Assembly: GCA_031290235.1 (NCBI GenBank)
Contig: JAITNX010000052.1
Location: 1-39,268, forward strand
Direction: 5' to 3'
Source of the DNA: Synergistaceae bacterium
Lineage (GTDB): Bacteria; Synergistota; Synergistia; Synergistales; Synergistaceae
Length of the DNA stretch: 39,268 nucleotides
Part shown: positions 17,281 to 25,823 of the stretch, piece after piece
Numbering within the stretch: the first letter of the stretch is position 1
Layout of the letters: every line of letters starts with the position of its first letter
The notes under the pieces: model-generated
The model's database searches: none
What the model was told of the DNA's origin: nothing
The model's input: the letters and a program-made list of their open reading frames with translations, nothing else
Translations under genes and position numbers: made by a program

Positions 17281-18648
17281 GTGGCGGATAAGATGTGGGA
17301 TATTCTTCGTTTTTTGAAAAGCCCGGACGGCGAGGTTTCCGGGGTTGAGACTCCAAACCAAAATACGGAAACAGAGAAGAAGCAGATTAACGATCAGATA
17401 ATAAGCGCGCTTGAGAGGACGGAACAGGTGATAGACTCCGCCGTCGGGAATACGGTTCCCGGGGACGAGGCTAAGGACGATGTGGAGTCGGCCTCCGTTT
17501 CAGAGGCTGTCGCCGACCCTCCGGCCGAGCCGCCGCAGAATGTTTCATCCGCCCGGATACAGAGGGAAACGCCGCACACTGTTGATGATCGCGCGCCCAT
17601 CTATAGCGAGGCGCTTGAGGAGAGGGAGGCCGGAGCTGCCGCTGAGGTAAGGAGAGCCGTTGAGGCCCACAGGGCCGAGGGTCTTTCCTCCAGGAAGCCG
17701 GTCGAGGCTCAGGAGACCCAGGCGCCAAGAGCCAGGAGGCCGGAGGCCAGCGCCAAGATCGTCCCGTCGCTCCAGCCTGCAAGGACGGCGGAGGCCAGGG
17801 CGCCGGAGCGAGCGAAGGTAGTTGAGCCGACACTGGGAGACCGGCTGCTCAGGCTGCCGATCTCTCAGATAAAACCCAATCCCTTTCAGCCGAGAAAGAT
17901 AATGGGGGAGAACGAGATCATCGAACTCTCCGAGTCGATAAAGGAACTCGGTGTGCTGCAGCCGATAATAGTGAGGGAGCTTGACGGCGAATATGAGCTG
18001 GTGGCCGGGGAAAGACGTCTCCGCGCGGCACAGAGGGCCGGTCTGGAAAATATACCGGCGGTGCTGCTGAAGACGGAACCCCTGACTCAGCAGATAATTG
18101 CATTGGTTGAGAACATTCAGAGAAAAAATCTCTCGGCAATAGAGGAAGCTCTCTGCCTGCAGGACATAATTTCAAAGACTGCCTGGAGCCAGACGGAACT
18201 CTCCCGCAGGATGGGACGCTCTCAGGCGTCGATTGCCAATAAGTTGAGGCTCTTGAGGCTCGACCAGTCCGTTCAGGACTTGGTGATCTCAGGCAAACTG
18301 GGTGAACGTCAGGCGAGATCCCTTCTCAGCCTGTCTACCGATGAACAGCGGACACTGGCCCAGCGGGCGATAGACGACGACCTGAGCGCCAGGGCGCTCG
18401 AGACCATGGTGGAGAACTGGAATGGCCGCGCGGTCGCTAAGCGGCAGATTGAGAAGAAGGGCGTCGTGGTGTCTGACGACGGACCAGCCGGCGACCTTTT
18501 GGGAGATCTGGCGGTCCTCATCAACAGGCACCGCAGCCGCGGAGTGGCTGCGCAGTGGAAGGTGAAGCAGATGGATAAGGATGCGCTCGTTGTGGAGATA
18601 TCTGTAGAACTGACGGCCGGCGTCACTGATGCGGAGGGGATTGTATGA
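17281..18648 (+). CDS. ParB/Spo0J-family partition protein with long N-terminal extension
   Basis: A 455-residue ParB-family protein, a CTP-dependent DNA clamp that loads at parS or related sites. The first ~190 residues are low-complexity, rich in Glu, Ala, Pro and Arg, with no fold visible; typical ParB is under 300 residues. The core starts near residue 194 (RLLRLPISQIKPNPFQPRK), carries the CTP-binding box GERRLRAA near 243-250, and a helix-turn-helix (TELSRRMGRSQASIANKLR) near 303-321. GTG at 17281 follows GGGGGGCG. No ParA lies in the window, so this could be ParB with a distant ParA, or a Noc-like relative. The ligase gene downstream overlaps by 4 bp. Confidence 0.88.
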   Translation: MADKMWDILRFLKSPDGEVSGVETPNQNTETEKKQINDQIISALERTEQVIDSAVGNTVPGDEAKDDVESASVSEAVADPPAEPPQNVSSARIQRETPHTVDDRAPIYSEALEEREAGAAAEVRRAVEAHRAEGLSSRKPVEAQETQAPRARRPEASAKIVPSLQPARTAEARAPERAKVVEPTLGDRLLRLPISQIKPNPFQPRKIMGENEIIELSESIKELGVLQPIIVRELDGEYELVAGERRLRAAQRAGLENIPAVLLKTEPLTQQIIALVENIQRKNLSAIEEALCLQDIISKTAWSQTELSRRMGRSQASIANKLRLLRLDQSVQDLVISGKLGERQARSLLSLSTDEQRTLAQRAIDDDLSARALETMVENWNGRAVAKRQIEKKGVVVSDDGPAGDLLGDLAVLINRHRSRGVAAQWKVKQMDKDALVVEISVELTAGVTDAEGIV

Positions 18649-20534
18649 TGCAGGCTGATTATGGGAGAAGAGAGTCCAAATTCAAGGGCGCGAGCGGCAT
18701 CCAGAAGGGACGCCTACTTGGAAAGGCCTCTCTCGTCCCGAAATGGCTCTTGTACGTGGCGTTCATGATATCCTTTTCGCTTCCCAACCTGGTTTTTTCC
18801 GGCAGACACTGGTTCGATACCCTGCATATCATGAAGTGGTTTGTGACGATGGTCCCAATCGGGGTACTATCGCTTGTGTTCGGCATATATCTCTTGCGCT
18901 TTGGGGCCAAGCGAACCGGCTTCACCTTCGACCCGTTCGGATTGGTCTGGATTCTCCTGCTGATGTTAGTGACGACACAGCCTTTTTTCGTCAATCTTTC
19001 CACGATAACGACATACGCAAAGGAATGGTTTTACTTTGCTAGCCTTTTAGGTGTTTATTTGCTGGCATACAATCTCTGCGTTGACGGGCGGTTTCACAGG
19101 GCGCTGCTCTGGGGCGGCGTCGTGAACGGGGCGGTGAACGTGCTTTTCGCTGAGCTTCTGATCAGGAACATGAACTCGGGTTACCCATTCATCCTGGATG
19201 TGCCGGGCAACTACATCGGCAACACGGCACAGCAGGAGATGTTCGGCCTCTGGATGGCGATGTCGGTGCTCAACTCGCTCTTCCTGCACATGTACTACGT
19301 CGGACAGCCTGCCGGCAAATTGGGCGTAATAAAAGTATGGCGCTACAAAATAAAAATCATCGTGTTGATCAATCTGTTTTTCCTGGCGGTCAACTCGTGG
19401 GGCCTCTGGAGTTCGACGGCGCGGGGCGGGATACTCTCGATGCTCGTGGCCTTTGTCGTGCTGTGTCTCGGCCTGTTGAGGAACGGCGATAAGGAGTCCC
19501 TCAAGAGTTCGCTCAAGCTTTTTGGGGTTGTGATGCTATTTCTGGGGCTGGTCCTGTATATCAGCGCCAATATTGGCACTGGCAGGGGTATCGCCCTCGT
19601 TGATAAGATGCAGGACATGATTCATAATCCGACCTCTATCGGTGGCAGGATAAGTATATGGAGAACGAGCCTCGAGGTCTTTCTGAAGTCGCCAGTTACC
19701 GGCGTCGGGCTGGGGCAGTACAAGTGGAACTTTCTCGACGGGCAGAAGCTGATGTATCAGAAATACCCGGAGCTTATAAACAGTCAGGGGTATGAGTGGC
19801 AGTTCACGTACTGGGCGCACAGCGAATACATTCAATGGTTATGCGAGACCGGCATATTGGGCGGCATAATTTTACTGCTGTTGGCGCTGTGGTGGCTGTA
19901 CCGTTTTATACGCTCACTCATGTCGGGGGAACGCCTTCCCCCAGAGGCGCTGTGGGGGTGTGCCATGGCGTTCCTGCTGTGGTTCGACGCGCTTTTCAGC
20001 AGGCCGTTTCACAGGATAGAGAACTCCGTCTGGATGGCACTGGCGTTTGCCATGGCAAACAGGTCCATCATACCTGAGAAGTTTAGGCGGATAGAGGTGG
20101 ATAGCGACTTGATCTACCGGTGCTTTGGAGGGTTCGTTGCCGCCATATCCCTCTTAGGTTTGGTATTCATGGGCGGCGGGCTATACGGGGACAAGCTCAT
20201 TTACAAGGCTGTGTCCACGCCCGGCAGCGCATTGGAGAAGCAGGAGCTGCTGCAGCGGGCTGGGCGCTTTCTGATGTCAAGGGACGATGCGCAGGAGCAG
20301 CTTGGGATGCTTTATATCGAAGCCGGAAGACTGCAGGAGGACGCCGCGATACAATTGGAGGGCGCCAGGATTCTATATATGTCTTTTCTCAAAAGGCCGA
20401 CCTCCAAACTTCTGTTCGACCTGATGAACCAGGCGCAGCTGCTCAACAATACGGAGATGTTTCAGGTGCTTGCGAAGTATCTCAACCCTGGAATGTTCGG
20501 AATCATCCCCTCCCCAATTGCCATCTCTCAGTGA
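18645..20534 (+). CDS. O-antigen ligase/polymerase-family membrane protein
   Basis: A 629-residue polytopic inner-membrane protein with about 11-12 hydrophobic segments. The Wzy_C-type core has STARGGILSMLVAFVVLC near residue 260, and GVGLGQYKWNF and AHSEYIQWLCETGILGG near 355-410. Those features match the O-antigen ligase, WaaL and PglL group, which transfer lipid-linked glycans to lipid A or to proteins. The C-terminal ~110 residues are soluble and helical, resembling a TPR-like segment. ATG at 18645 overlaps the ParB stop by 4 bp. The type II secretion cluster begins 26 bp downstream, so a protein-glycosylation ligase acting on pseudopilins or secreted proteins is possible, but unproven. 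Confidence 0.82.
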   Translation: MMQADYGRRESKFKGASGIQKGRLLGKASLVPKWLLYVAFMISFSLPNLVFSGRHWFDTLHIMKWFVTMVPIGVLSLVFGIYLLRFGAKRTGFTFDPFGLVWILLLMLVTTQPFFVNLSTITTYAKEWFYFASLLGVYLLAYNLCVDGRFHRALLWGGVVNGAVNVLFAELLIRNMNSGYPFILDVPGNYIGNTAQQEMFGLWMAMSVLNSLFLHMYYVGQPAGKLGVIKVWRYKIKIIVLINLFFLAVNSWGLWSSTARGGILSMLVAFVVLCLGLLRNGDKESLKSSLKLFGVVMLFLGLVLYISANIGTGRGIALVDKMQDMIHNPTSIGGRISIWRTSLEVFLKSPVTGVGLGQYKWNFLDGQKLMYQKYPELINSQGYEWQFTYWAHSEYIQWLCETGILGGIILLLLALWWLYRFIRSLMSGERLPPEALWGCAMAFLLWFDALFSRPFHRIENSVWMALAFAMANRSIIPEKFRRIEVDSDLIYRCFGGFVAAISLLGLVFMGGGLYGDKLIYKAVSTPGSALEKQELLQRAGRFLMSRDDAQEQLGMLYIEAGRLQEDAAIQLEGARILYMSFLKRPTSKLLFDLMNQAQLLNNTEMFQVLAKYLNPGMFGIIPSPIAISQ

Positions 20535-20559
20535 TGTATCGGCCGGGAGTTTCGTTTGA

Positions 20560-21171
20560 ATGAATTGTTCGCGGGAGAGAAAGGCCTTTACGCTGGCCGA
20601 AATTCTAGTTGTGGTGGCGATTGCTGGTATAATAGTCGTCACTGGAATAACTCCTCTGATGTACACAGTGAGGATGATCCGGGACGCGAGGGCGGCATTC
20701 GCGAGCGACGACCGGGAGAGGACCGCTCTTAACAGGATACTGACGGATATGAGGGGCACCGTAAGGATAAACATGCCTACCTCGTTTCGGATAATGCATG
20801 ACGATAAGCTGGAGAGGAACGCGGATTACCTTATGCTCTGGACTAAAACGCCCGCGTATGAAATGGTCCCGATGGGCGGAGTCGTTTACGGGGTTCCAGA
20901 CGTTACTATTCTCGGTAAATTTCCGGAGCGCGGACTTTATAGATGGGTCTTATCTGGGGATGTCCGGTTGGATTCTCTGTCGAAGGAGGATCTGGAGAAA
21001 GAGGATGCTCTGCTCGTGCTGCCGAGGGCTACCGGCGTAGCTTTCCACGCGCTCAGCGGTTCCGAGTGGATGAATGAGTTCTCAGGCGCAATGCCAAGGG
21101 CCGTCAGGGTGACTTTTGAGTACGGCAGCAACGGGGATAAAATATATGAGCGTTGGCTGCCGAAGTTCTAG
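20560..21171 (+). CDS. Type II secretion minor pseudopilin (GspJ-like)
   Basis: A 203-residue protein with a type IV prepilin leader: a short basic segment, then KA-FTLAEILVVVAIAGIIVV, with Glu at mature position 5. The -1 residue is Ala where Gly is usual. It lies first in the run J-K-L-M-N and is followed directly by a GspK gene, matching the conserved gspJ-gspK order. Its length and C-terminal PRAVRVTFEY strand also fit GspJ. ATG at 20560 follows GGGAG at 20544-20548. Assignment to GspJ rather than another minor pseudopilin rests mainly on position and size. Confidence 0.75.
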   Translation: MNCSRERKAFTLAEILVVVAIAGIIVVTGITPLMYTVRMIRDARAAFASDDRERTALNRILTDMRGTVRINMPTSFRIMHDDKLERNADYLMLWTKTPAYEMVPMGGVVYGVPDVTILGKFPERGLYRWVLSGDVRLDSLSKEDLEKEDALLVLPRATGVAFHALSGSEWMNEFSGAMPRAVRVTFEYGSNGDKIYERWLPKF

Positions 21172-22066
21172 GGGGTTTATCCTGGTGACTGTCATGTTTA
21201 TCTCGACTATCCTTCTTTCCGCGGCTGTATCGTTTGCGTGGTTCGCAAGACAGGAGATGCGGAGGATATCGGGCGAGGAGTTCGCGATGAAATCGAGAAG
21301 TCTTGTGGACATCGTTTGTTTGACTGTGGCGGAGTGGATAGCGGGGGACGATAACGAGTACGACTCTGATCTCGAGCTGCTTTACTCCGGAGAGTTCCCG
21401 CTGGCGCTCTCCTTCGACGAGTGGGATGTTGGGATAAAGATAACGCCTTTGGACAGACAGTTTTCGATCAACGGCATTTTCCTGCCGGACGGGGTGACCA
21501 TGAAAAAAGAATACGAGTACCCGTGGCAGGAGATTTGGAGGAGGCTTGGAGATGAGAGGGCCGCTCCTGTCGTCCTCGATTTTTTGGACAGCGACGAGCT
21601 TGCGCGTCCAGGCGGCCGCGAGGAAGACTACTTTCTGAACCGTAAGTTATCGGACATGAGCGAGCTGCTGCACATAAAGGAGATAAAACCGGGATTGCTC
21701 TATGAAGGACTTGCCGGAAGACACCTTGCGATAGACTCGTTCTTCACGGTATACGCGGATGATAAGATAAATATAAACCTCGCTTCCAGGGAGACGCTCT
21801 CCGTGCTGGATGAGCAGATCACGCCCGGAGTGGTCGACGCCATACTGGCGTACAGGAGGGAAGCGAACATATCCAACGCGAAGGACCTGATAAAAATACC
21901 GGCTTTTCCAGTCTCGGCTGTTGCGAGGCTGAATAATATAATCGGATACAAGAGCAATTATTTTTCGGTGGACATGAAGGTTGAATACAACAGTGACGAG
22001 CGCAATTTCAACGTAGTCATGAAACGCAGCGGAAACGGATGTCAAATAATCGGTTGGAGAGAGTAG
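21146..22066 (+). CDS. gspK: Type II secretion minor pseudopilin GspK
   Basis: GspK caps the pseudopilus tip together with GspI and GspJ. From ATG at 21146 it is 306 residues; the gene starts inside the last 26 bp of the preceding pseudopilin gene. The leader SSRGFILVTVMFISTILL has the usual Gly before Phe but no Glu at position 5, as is typical for GspK. A large globular insert follows, with ININLASRETLSVLDEQITP and a helix-hairpin-helix-like NISNAKDLIKIPAF stretch characteristic of GspK. An earlier in-frame start at 21116 would place the hydrophobic segment too far in. Confidence 0.88.
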   Translation: MSVGCRSSRGFILVTVMFISTILLSAAVSFAWFARQEMRRISGEEFAMKSRSLVDIVCLTVAEWIAGDDNEYDSDLELLYSGEFPLALSFDEWDVGIKITPLDRQFSINGIFLPDGVTMKKEYEYPWQEIWRRLGDERAAPVVLDFLDSDELARPGGREEDYFLNRKLSDMSELLHIKEIKPGLLYEGLAGRHLAIDSFFTVYADDKININLASRETLSVLDEQITPGVVDAILAYRREANISNAKDLIKIPAFPVSAVARLNNIIGYKSNYFSVDMKVEYNSDERNFNVVMKRSGNGCQIIGWRE

Positions 22067-22072
22067 CCTGGC

Positions 22073-23233
22073 ATGAGAGGAACCGCAGGAATTTGCAAAT
22101 TCACGCTTTTTGACGGCGCCGCGCCGCCCCGAGTCCCGTTCAGCGGAGGCAGGGTGTTGTTGTATCCCTTTAGGAGCGTCTCGGTTCAAGGGTTCTCGTA
22201 TCCCTTCTCCGGAATATCGCGAGTGAGGGAGGTTCTGAAGATCAAATTCAGACCGCTCCTTGGCGATTCCTCAGATCGCGTCGCCATCATTCCGTTTTTC
22301 GTGAATAGCGAGAGAAAATCCTCCTCCGGTTGCGTATTCCTTCTATTTGGGGACGAGAACGACGAGATAGAGGCGGCGATCAGCGGGGATGACGGATGCC
22401 ATGTGTGGCCCGCCGCCCTGGCCTTCGCGGCTGAAATAGACGGCAATGGGATAATTCTATGGACAGACGACGAGTGCATAACGACGGTATGGCTTGATAA
22501 CTGGGTCCCTAAGCTATATAAGACTGTTGACGCGAGTTCCAGCTCCGAGGAGGAGGAGGAGAGGGCCGCCATCGAGTACGTCGCGAGCCAGGGCGGCAGC
22601 GCAGAAAAAATCTTCCTCCTGAAGAAGTCGGAAACGCTGGACTCGGACGTACAGACGTACGGCGCAAGGACTCTCTCGCGCTGTCCCGCGTATGAGCAAC
22701 TCGACCTCTCCAATAGGGGCGCGAACCTCCTGGAAAGGCGTGAGCACGCCGTCCGCTCGCTTTTTCGGACGACGAAGCTCTCCATAGCGTTCGGAGCCAT
22801 CCTCCTGCTTCTATCCGGCGGGATATACGCGCTGAATTCTTCGGTAGAGGGAAGCGCGGGCGAGGAGATTCGGTCGATCTACTCGTCATCGTTTGGAGAA
22901 TCCTCCCCTCAGCCAGTGACATCGGCGATGGAGAAACTTCGAACGGTGGGCGTAACAGTGGTCGATACGTCCCTGTACGCGACGCTGCGCAGCGTATCGG
23001 CTGCATGGGAAAAGCTTGAAGTGTCGAGTGACGTCTATATCGAGACGATGAGATATGGGTCCGAGAACACCGATATAACTGGAACCGCCAGGAGCAACGA
23101 GTCCATTCAGAGGCTGCGGCAGCTCCTTGAGGCGGAGGGCCTCTCTGCTCCCGCGGGCGGCCTTAGCATAGGCACCATACCTGGAGGGGATTTTCGCTTC
23201 AACATGAATATAACGAGAGGCGGGGTCAGATGA
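22073..23233 (+). CDS. Type II secretion assembly platform protein (GspL-like)
   Basis: A 386-residue protein at the GspL position between K and M. An N-terminal cytoplasmic domain of about 230 residues would contact the GspE ATPase and has the beta-rich, actin-like look of that family (segments near DGNGIILWTDDECITTVWLD). One membrane helix at about 239-259 (LSIAFGAILLLLSGGIYAL) follows, then a periplasmic ~125-residue domain. Similarity is weak, so position, size and topology carry the call. ATG at 22073 follows GGAGAGA at 9-bp spacing. GspM overlaps its stop by 4 bp. Confidence 0.75.
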   Translation: MRGTAGICKFTLFDGAAPPRVPFSGGRVLLYPFRSVSVQGFSYPFSGISRVREVLKIKFRPLLGDSSDRVAIIPFFVNSERKSSSGCVFLLFGDENDEIEAAISGDDGCHVWPAALAFAAEIDGNGIILWTDDECITTVWLDNWVPKLYKTVDASSSSEEEEERAAIEYVASQGGSAEKIFLLKKSETLDSDVQTYGARTLSRCPAYEQLDLSNRGANLLERREHAVRSLFRTTKLSIAFGAILLLLSGGIYALNSSVEGSAGEEIRSIYSSSFGESSPQPVTSAMEKLRTVGVTVVDTSLYATLRSVSAAWEKLEVSSDVYIETMRYGSENTDITGTARSNESIQRLRQLLEAEGLSAPAGGLSIGTIPGGDFRFNMNITRGGVR

Positions 23234-23703
23234 TAAGCTTTAGCGAGCTGAGGGAGATGCCGGAGTCACGGAGGGCGTTCGGGTTCATCGCCCTGGCTGT
23301 CGTGATATGGGCGGCGGGCCTGATTCTGTTGTTTATGGCCTCCGGAGTCGGCTCGAGTCTCGGAACGAACATGGAGTCCGGCGACCGGATAATAAACGCG
23401 GCGACGGTATACAGGGCGTATCCAAGGGCGGAACAGCCTCAGACTCAGGCTTTGGGCGAGGATCCGATGACAGTTGTAACGGAGGTCGTCAACACGCTCG
23501 GCTTCAGCGATAGGATGCGAGACCTCCAAATGGGTCCGTCAGGCGTCTCAGTGCAGTTAGAACGTCTCTACGGCAACGAGCTGGGCGACTTCCTCTCCAC
23601 CATGGAGAGCAGGGGACTCGCGATAAGGACTGCCGAGATTAGAGTACTGCCGGTGGACGGCGAGAGGCGTTTGGCGGTGTCGCTTCAAATGGGGAGGAAT
23701 TGA
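23230..23703 (+). CDS. Type II secretion protein GspM-like
   Basis: A small bitopic protein of 157 residues with one membrane helix near 16-36 and a periplasmic ferredoxin-like domain (LGFSDRMRDLQMGPSGVSVQ, then LSTMESRGLAIRTAEIRV), as in GspM. In the family, GspM pairs with GspL in the inner-membrane platform. Start and stop overlap the neighbouring genes (ATGA with L, TGA with N), so translation is coupled. Weak sequence conservation is normal for GspM. Confidence 0.78.
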   Translation: MISFSELREMPESRRAFGFIALAVVIWAAGLILLFMASGVGSSLGTNMESGDRIINAATVYRAYPRAEQPQTQALGEDPMTVVTEVVNTLGFSDRMRDLQMGPSGVSVQLERLYGNELGDFLSTMESRGLAIRTAEIRVLPVDGERRLAVSLQMGRN

Positions 23704-23705
23704 CG

Positions 23706-24335
23706 GTGAAGCGTCTGATCAAGTTTCTGGCGCTTCTGGCTTTGACGATGATAGTTTTTGCGGTAACATCCTGGCTCCTTGCCCCATGGACCCAGGCCGG
23801 CATATACGCGCTGGATGTAGCGCGGCTTCATGCCGCCAATAACGAGTGCTACGCGACGTACCGCGCCATAGAGGCCAATGGAAGGATAACCCCGATCTAC
23901 AGCATTAGAGATCTCGATGTGGAGAGGAGTCCCTACGCCAGGATATCGTTCTCGAACGTCAGGATAAAACCTCTGCCGCTGTCTAGCCTATTGGCTGGCA
24001 CAGCTACCTGTTTCATAGAGTTCGATGGGGCTGAGATGACGGCCCCGATGAACATAAAGCTCAACATCGGGAATGGCAGCGCTAGAATAGCGGCCTCCGA
24101 CAGCGAAATCACAGCGACTCACGTGATTGTCAGCGGTGATATCCGGATAACGGGCGGCATAACGTTTGACATGCCCGGCGGCAGGATTAAAAACAGCACG
24201 CTGGCGATGCGTGTCCCGGACAGCCTGAATTCGATCATATCGAGTCCAATGGCTGCTCAGATCATAGGTCAATATCTCGAGTCCGAGAATCATGGTGAAT
24301 GGAGGTTGAAATACGATGCGTCTCCAAATAGATAA
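23706..24335 (+). CDS. Type II secretion protein GspN-like
   Basis: A 209-residue protein from GTG at 23706, preferred over the TTG at 23700 because GGGGAGG ends at 23697, 8 bp upstream. One N-terminal membrane helix (LALLALTMIVFAVTSWLLAP) precedes a periplasmic beta-rich domain (ARISFSNVRIKPLPLSSLLAG, and later repeated short strands). GspN is optional in type II systems and its role is unclear; some relatives resemble AsmA-like lipid-handling folds. Order M-N-C is unusual, since N usually follows M at the end of the operon, and here C follows it. Call supported by position, size and topology. Confidence 0.72.
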   Translation: MKRLIKFLALLALTMIVFAVTSWLLAPWTQAGIYALDVARLHAANNECYATYRAIEANGRITPIYSIRDLDVERSPYARISFSNVRIKPLPLSSLLAGTATCFIEFDGAEMTAPMNIKLNIGNGSARIAASDSEITATHVIVSGDIRITGGITFDMPGGRIKNSTLAMRVPDSLNSIISSPMAAQIIGQYLESENHGEWRLKYDASPNR

Positions 24336-25293
24336 AAAAAAGCTTGGGAGTGCCCTTAAAGGGTTTGGGGGAAGTAATGCCGGAGATGGAGGGACGACGG
24401 CGAATGTCATTGTAAAACTGTTTCGGTCGGGGGTTCCCTTAGCTGTTCTGGCAGGAGTCCTCTTCGCCCTTATAGCCTGCACGGTTTTGGAGGGCACCCT
24501 GGCGGCCGGCGCCCTCTCCGTTCAGAGCAGGGTAGCCGAGGCTGTGGCGGGGCGCAAGGTCAGCGCGTTCGCCCTTGGCGGCCAGCCGCAACAGCCCCGC
24601 GACATAAAATTCGCCGCGTTCAACGTAGGCGACGGCGATGCCCTGGCTGATAAATCAGAAGACGTTGCGGAGAAACCGGACGATGTTCGTTCGATAGACG
24701 CGTTTCAGCTGGTCGGCACGCTCCCTGGAGTCGGCGCGTGGCTGACCGTGGACAATACGACGTCTCTCGTCCTGAAGGAACAGGAGTTCAACGGCTATGT
24801 GCTGGCTGAAGTGAAGCCCGGCGAGGTGCGTCTTGCCAGGGAGGGCGGTACCTATCCCCTTTATCTGACCTTCTACGCGGAGGGTTCTCAACCCCAAATG
24901 GCGCTGCCGGTGGCTCAACTTACGCCTCCTCCCCCTCCCCCAGCCGAGAATCAAGGCGATGGAAGCGTGGAGATGGCGGAGATGAATGGCGCCGAAGGCA
25001 GCATAACTAGGGAGCGCATTAACACGCTGGCTATGAACCCTCTCGATGAGTTGGGCAAGTTGAGGCTGGTGCCGACGGGAGATGGCATGTCTATCAGAAA
25101 CATGCGGCAGGACAGCATATTCAATCAGCTTGGGGTCAAGAGGGGCGACGTCATCACAGGGGTCAACGGCATTGCCCTGAAGGATATGTCCGACATGGCG
25201 AACGTGATCAGCTCAGTGTTGTCGGGGCAGAGGTTCGACCTCCAGATCAAGAGGGGCGATCAAGAGGGCAAGTTGGGTTACGCCGTAAGATGA
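24316..25293 (+). CDS. gspC: Type II secretion protein GspC (PDZ-containing)
   Basis: GspC links the inner-membrane platform to the secretin. It has an N-terminal cytoplasmic stretch and one membrane helix (PLAVLAGVLFALIACTVLEG) near 40-60. The homology region near 130-165 (FQLVGTLPGVGAWLTVDNTT) would contact GspD. A Pro-rich linker at about 205-212 follows, and a C-terminal PDZ domain (SIRNMRQDSIFNQLGVKRGD) near 257-277 ends the 325-residue protein. ATG at 24316 follows GGAGG and overlaps the GspN gene by 20 bp. Confidence 0.88.
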   Translation: MRLQIDKKKLGSALKGFGGSNAGDGGTTANVIVKLFRSGVPLAVLAGVLFALIACTVLEGTLAAGALSVQSRVAEAVAGRKVSAFALGGQPQQPRDIKFAAFNVGDGDALADKSEDVAEKPDDVRSIDAFQLVGTLPGVGAWLTVDNTTSLVLKEQEFNGYVLAEVKPGEVRLAREGGTYPLYLTFYAEGSQPQMALPVAQLTPPPPPPAENQGDGSVEMAEMNGAEGSITRERINTLAMNPLDELGKLRLVPTGDGMSIRNMRQDSIFNQLGVKRGDVITGVNGIALKDMSDMANVISSVLSGQRFDLQIKRGDQEGKLGYAVR

Positions 25294-25733
25294 GAGGTTT
25301 TACTATGATCGAGGTCCTTGTCTCCGTCGCCATCCTTGGGCTGGTCGTCACGGCCTCGCTCAAGCTGGCGGCGCTCTCCGAAAGGGGACTCTCCATGGTG
25401 AGGGAGAGGGAAGTCCTTATAGATGAAACGAACAAAATGCAGATAGCGCTCCTGCTAGATCCCCTCAATACCTTTGGAACGAGCGGCGACATCGAGTGGA
25501 AGGTGGAGGACAGGGAGCAGTCCCTCTGGTTCGAGGAGCTTGCGCAGATGCGGGGACTCAATCTGGGGAACGGGGTCTCGCTGGATGCGGGGATGTTCAA
25601 GGGAAAAGAACAGAAGTGGAGGGAGATGGAGATAACGAAGAATGGGAAATCATTGACGATCTTCCTGCCATACTCCGAGGAGGCTGCCAGTGCCAAGTCC
25701 GCTGACGGGGTTCTCTCTCTCGATGTGAGATGA
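25290..25733 (+). CDS. Type II secretion minor pseudopilin (GspI-like)
   Basis: A 147-residue protein with a very short prepilin leader: MRG-FTMIEVLVSVAILG, cleavage after Gly3 and Glu at mature position 5. Length and the MIEVLVSVAIL core fit GspI or GspH; the GspI call comes from the common EVLVALAIF-type core and small size. ATG at 25290 overlaps the GspC stop by 4 bp. It closes the upstream block; a 90-bp gap with a promoter follows. Confidence 0.78.
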   Translation: MRGFTMIEVLVSVAILGLVVTASLKLAALSERGLSMVREREVLIDETNKMQIALLLDPLNTFGTSGDIEWKVEDREQSLWFEELAQMRGLNLGNGVSLDAGMFKGKEQKWREMEITKNGKSLTIFLPYSEEAASAKSADGVLSLDVR

Positions 25734-25770
25734 CGGGGTGCGCGCCCTCGTGATCGGATATCATGAAATG

Positions 25771-25799
25771 TTGGTATTATTTGTGAAGCGGGCTATGAT
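25771..25799 (+). promoter_or_regulatory. Promoter for gspD-gspE-gspF
   Basis: TTGGTA at 25771-25776 and TATGAT at 25794-25799 with a 17-bp spacer, 25 bp before the gspD start. It would let the secretin, ATPase and platform genes be expressed apart from the J-to-I block upstream. Confidence 0.6.
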
Positions 25800-25823
25800 G
25801 GCCGCCAAAAGGAGTGGACCTGA

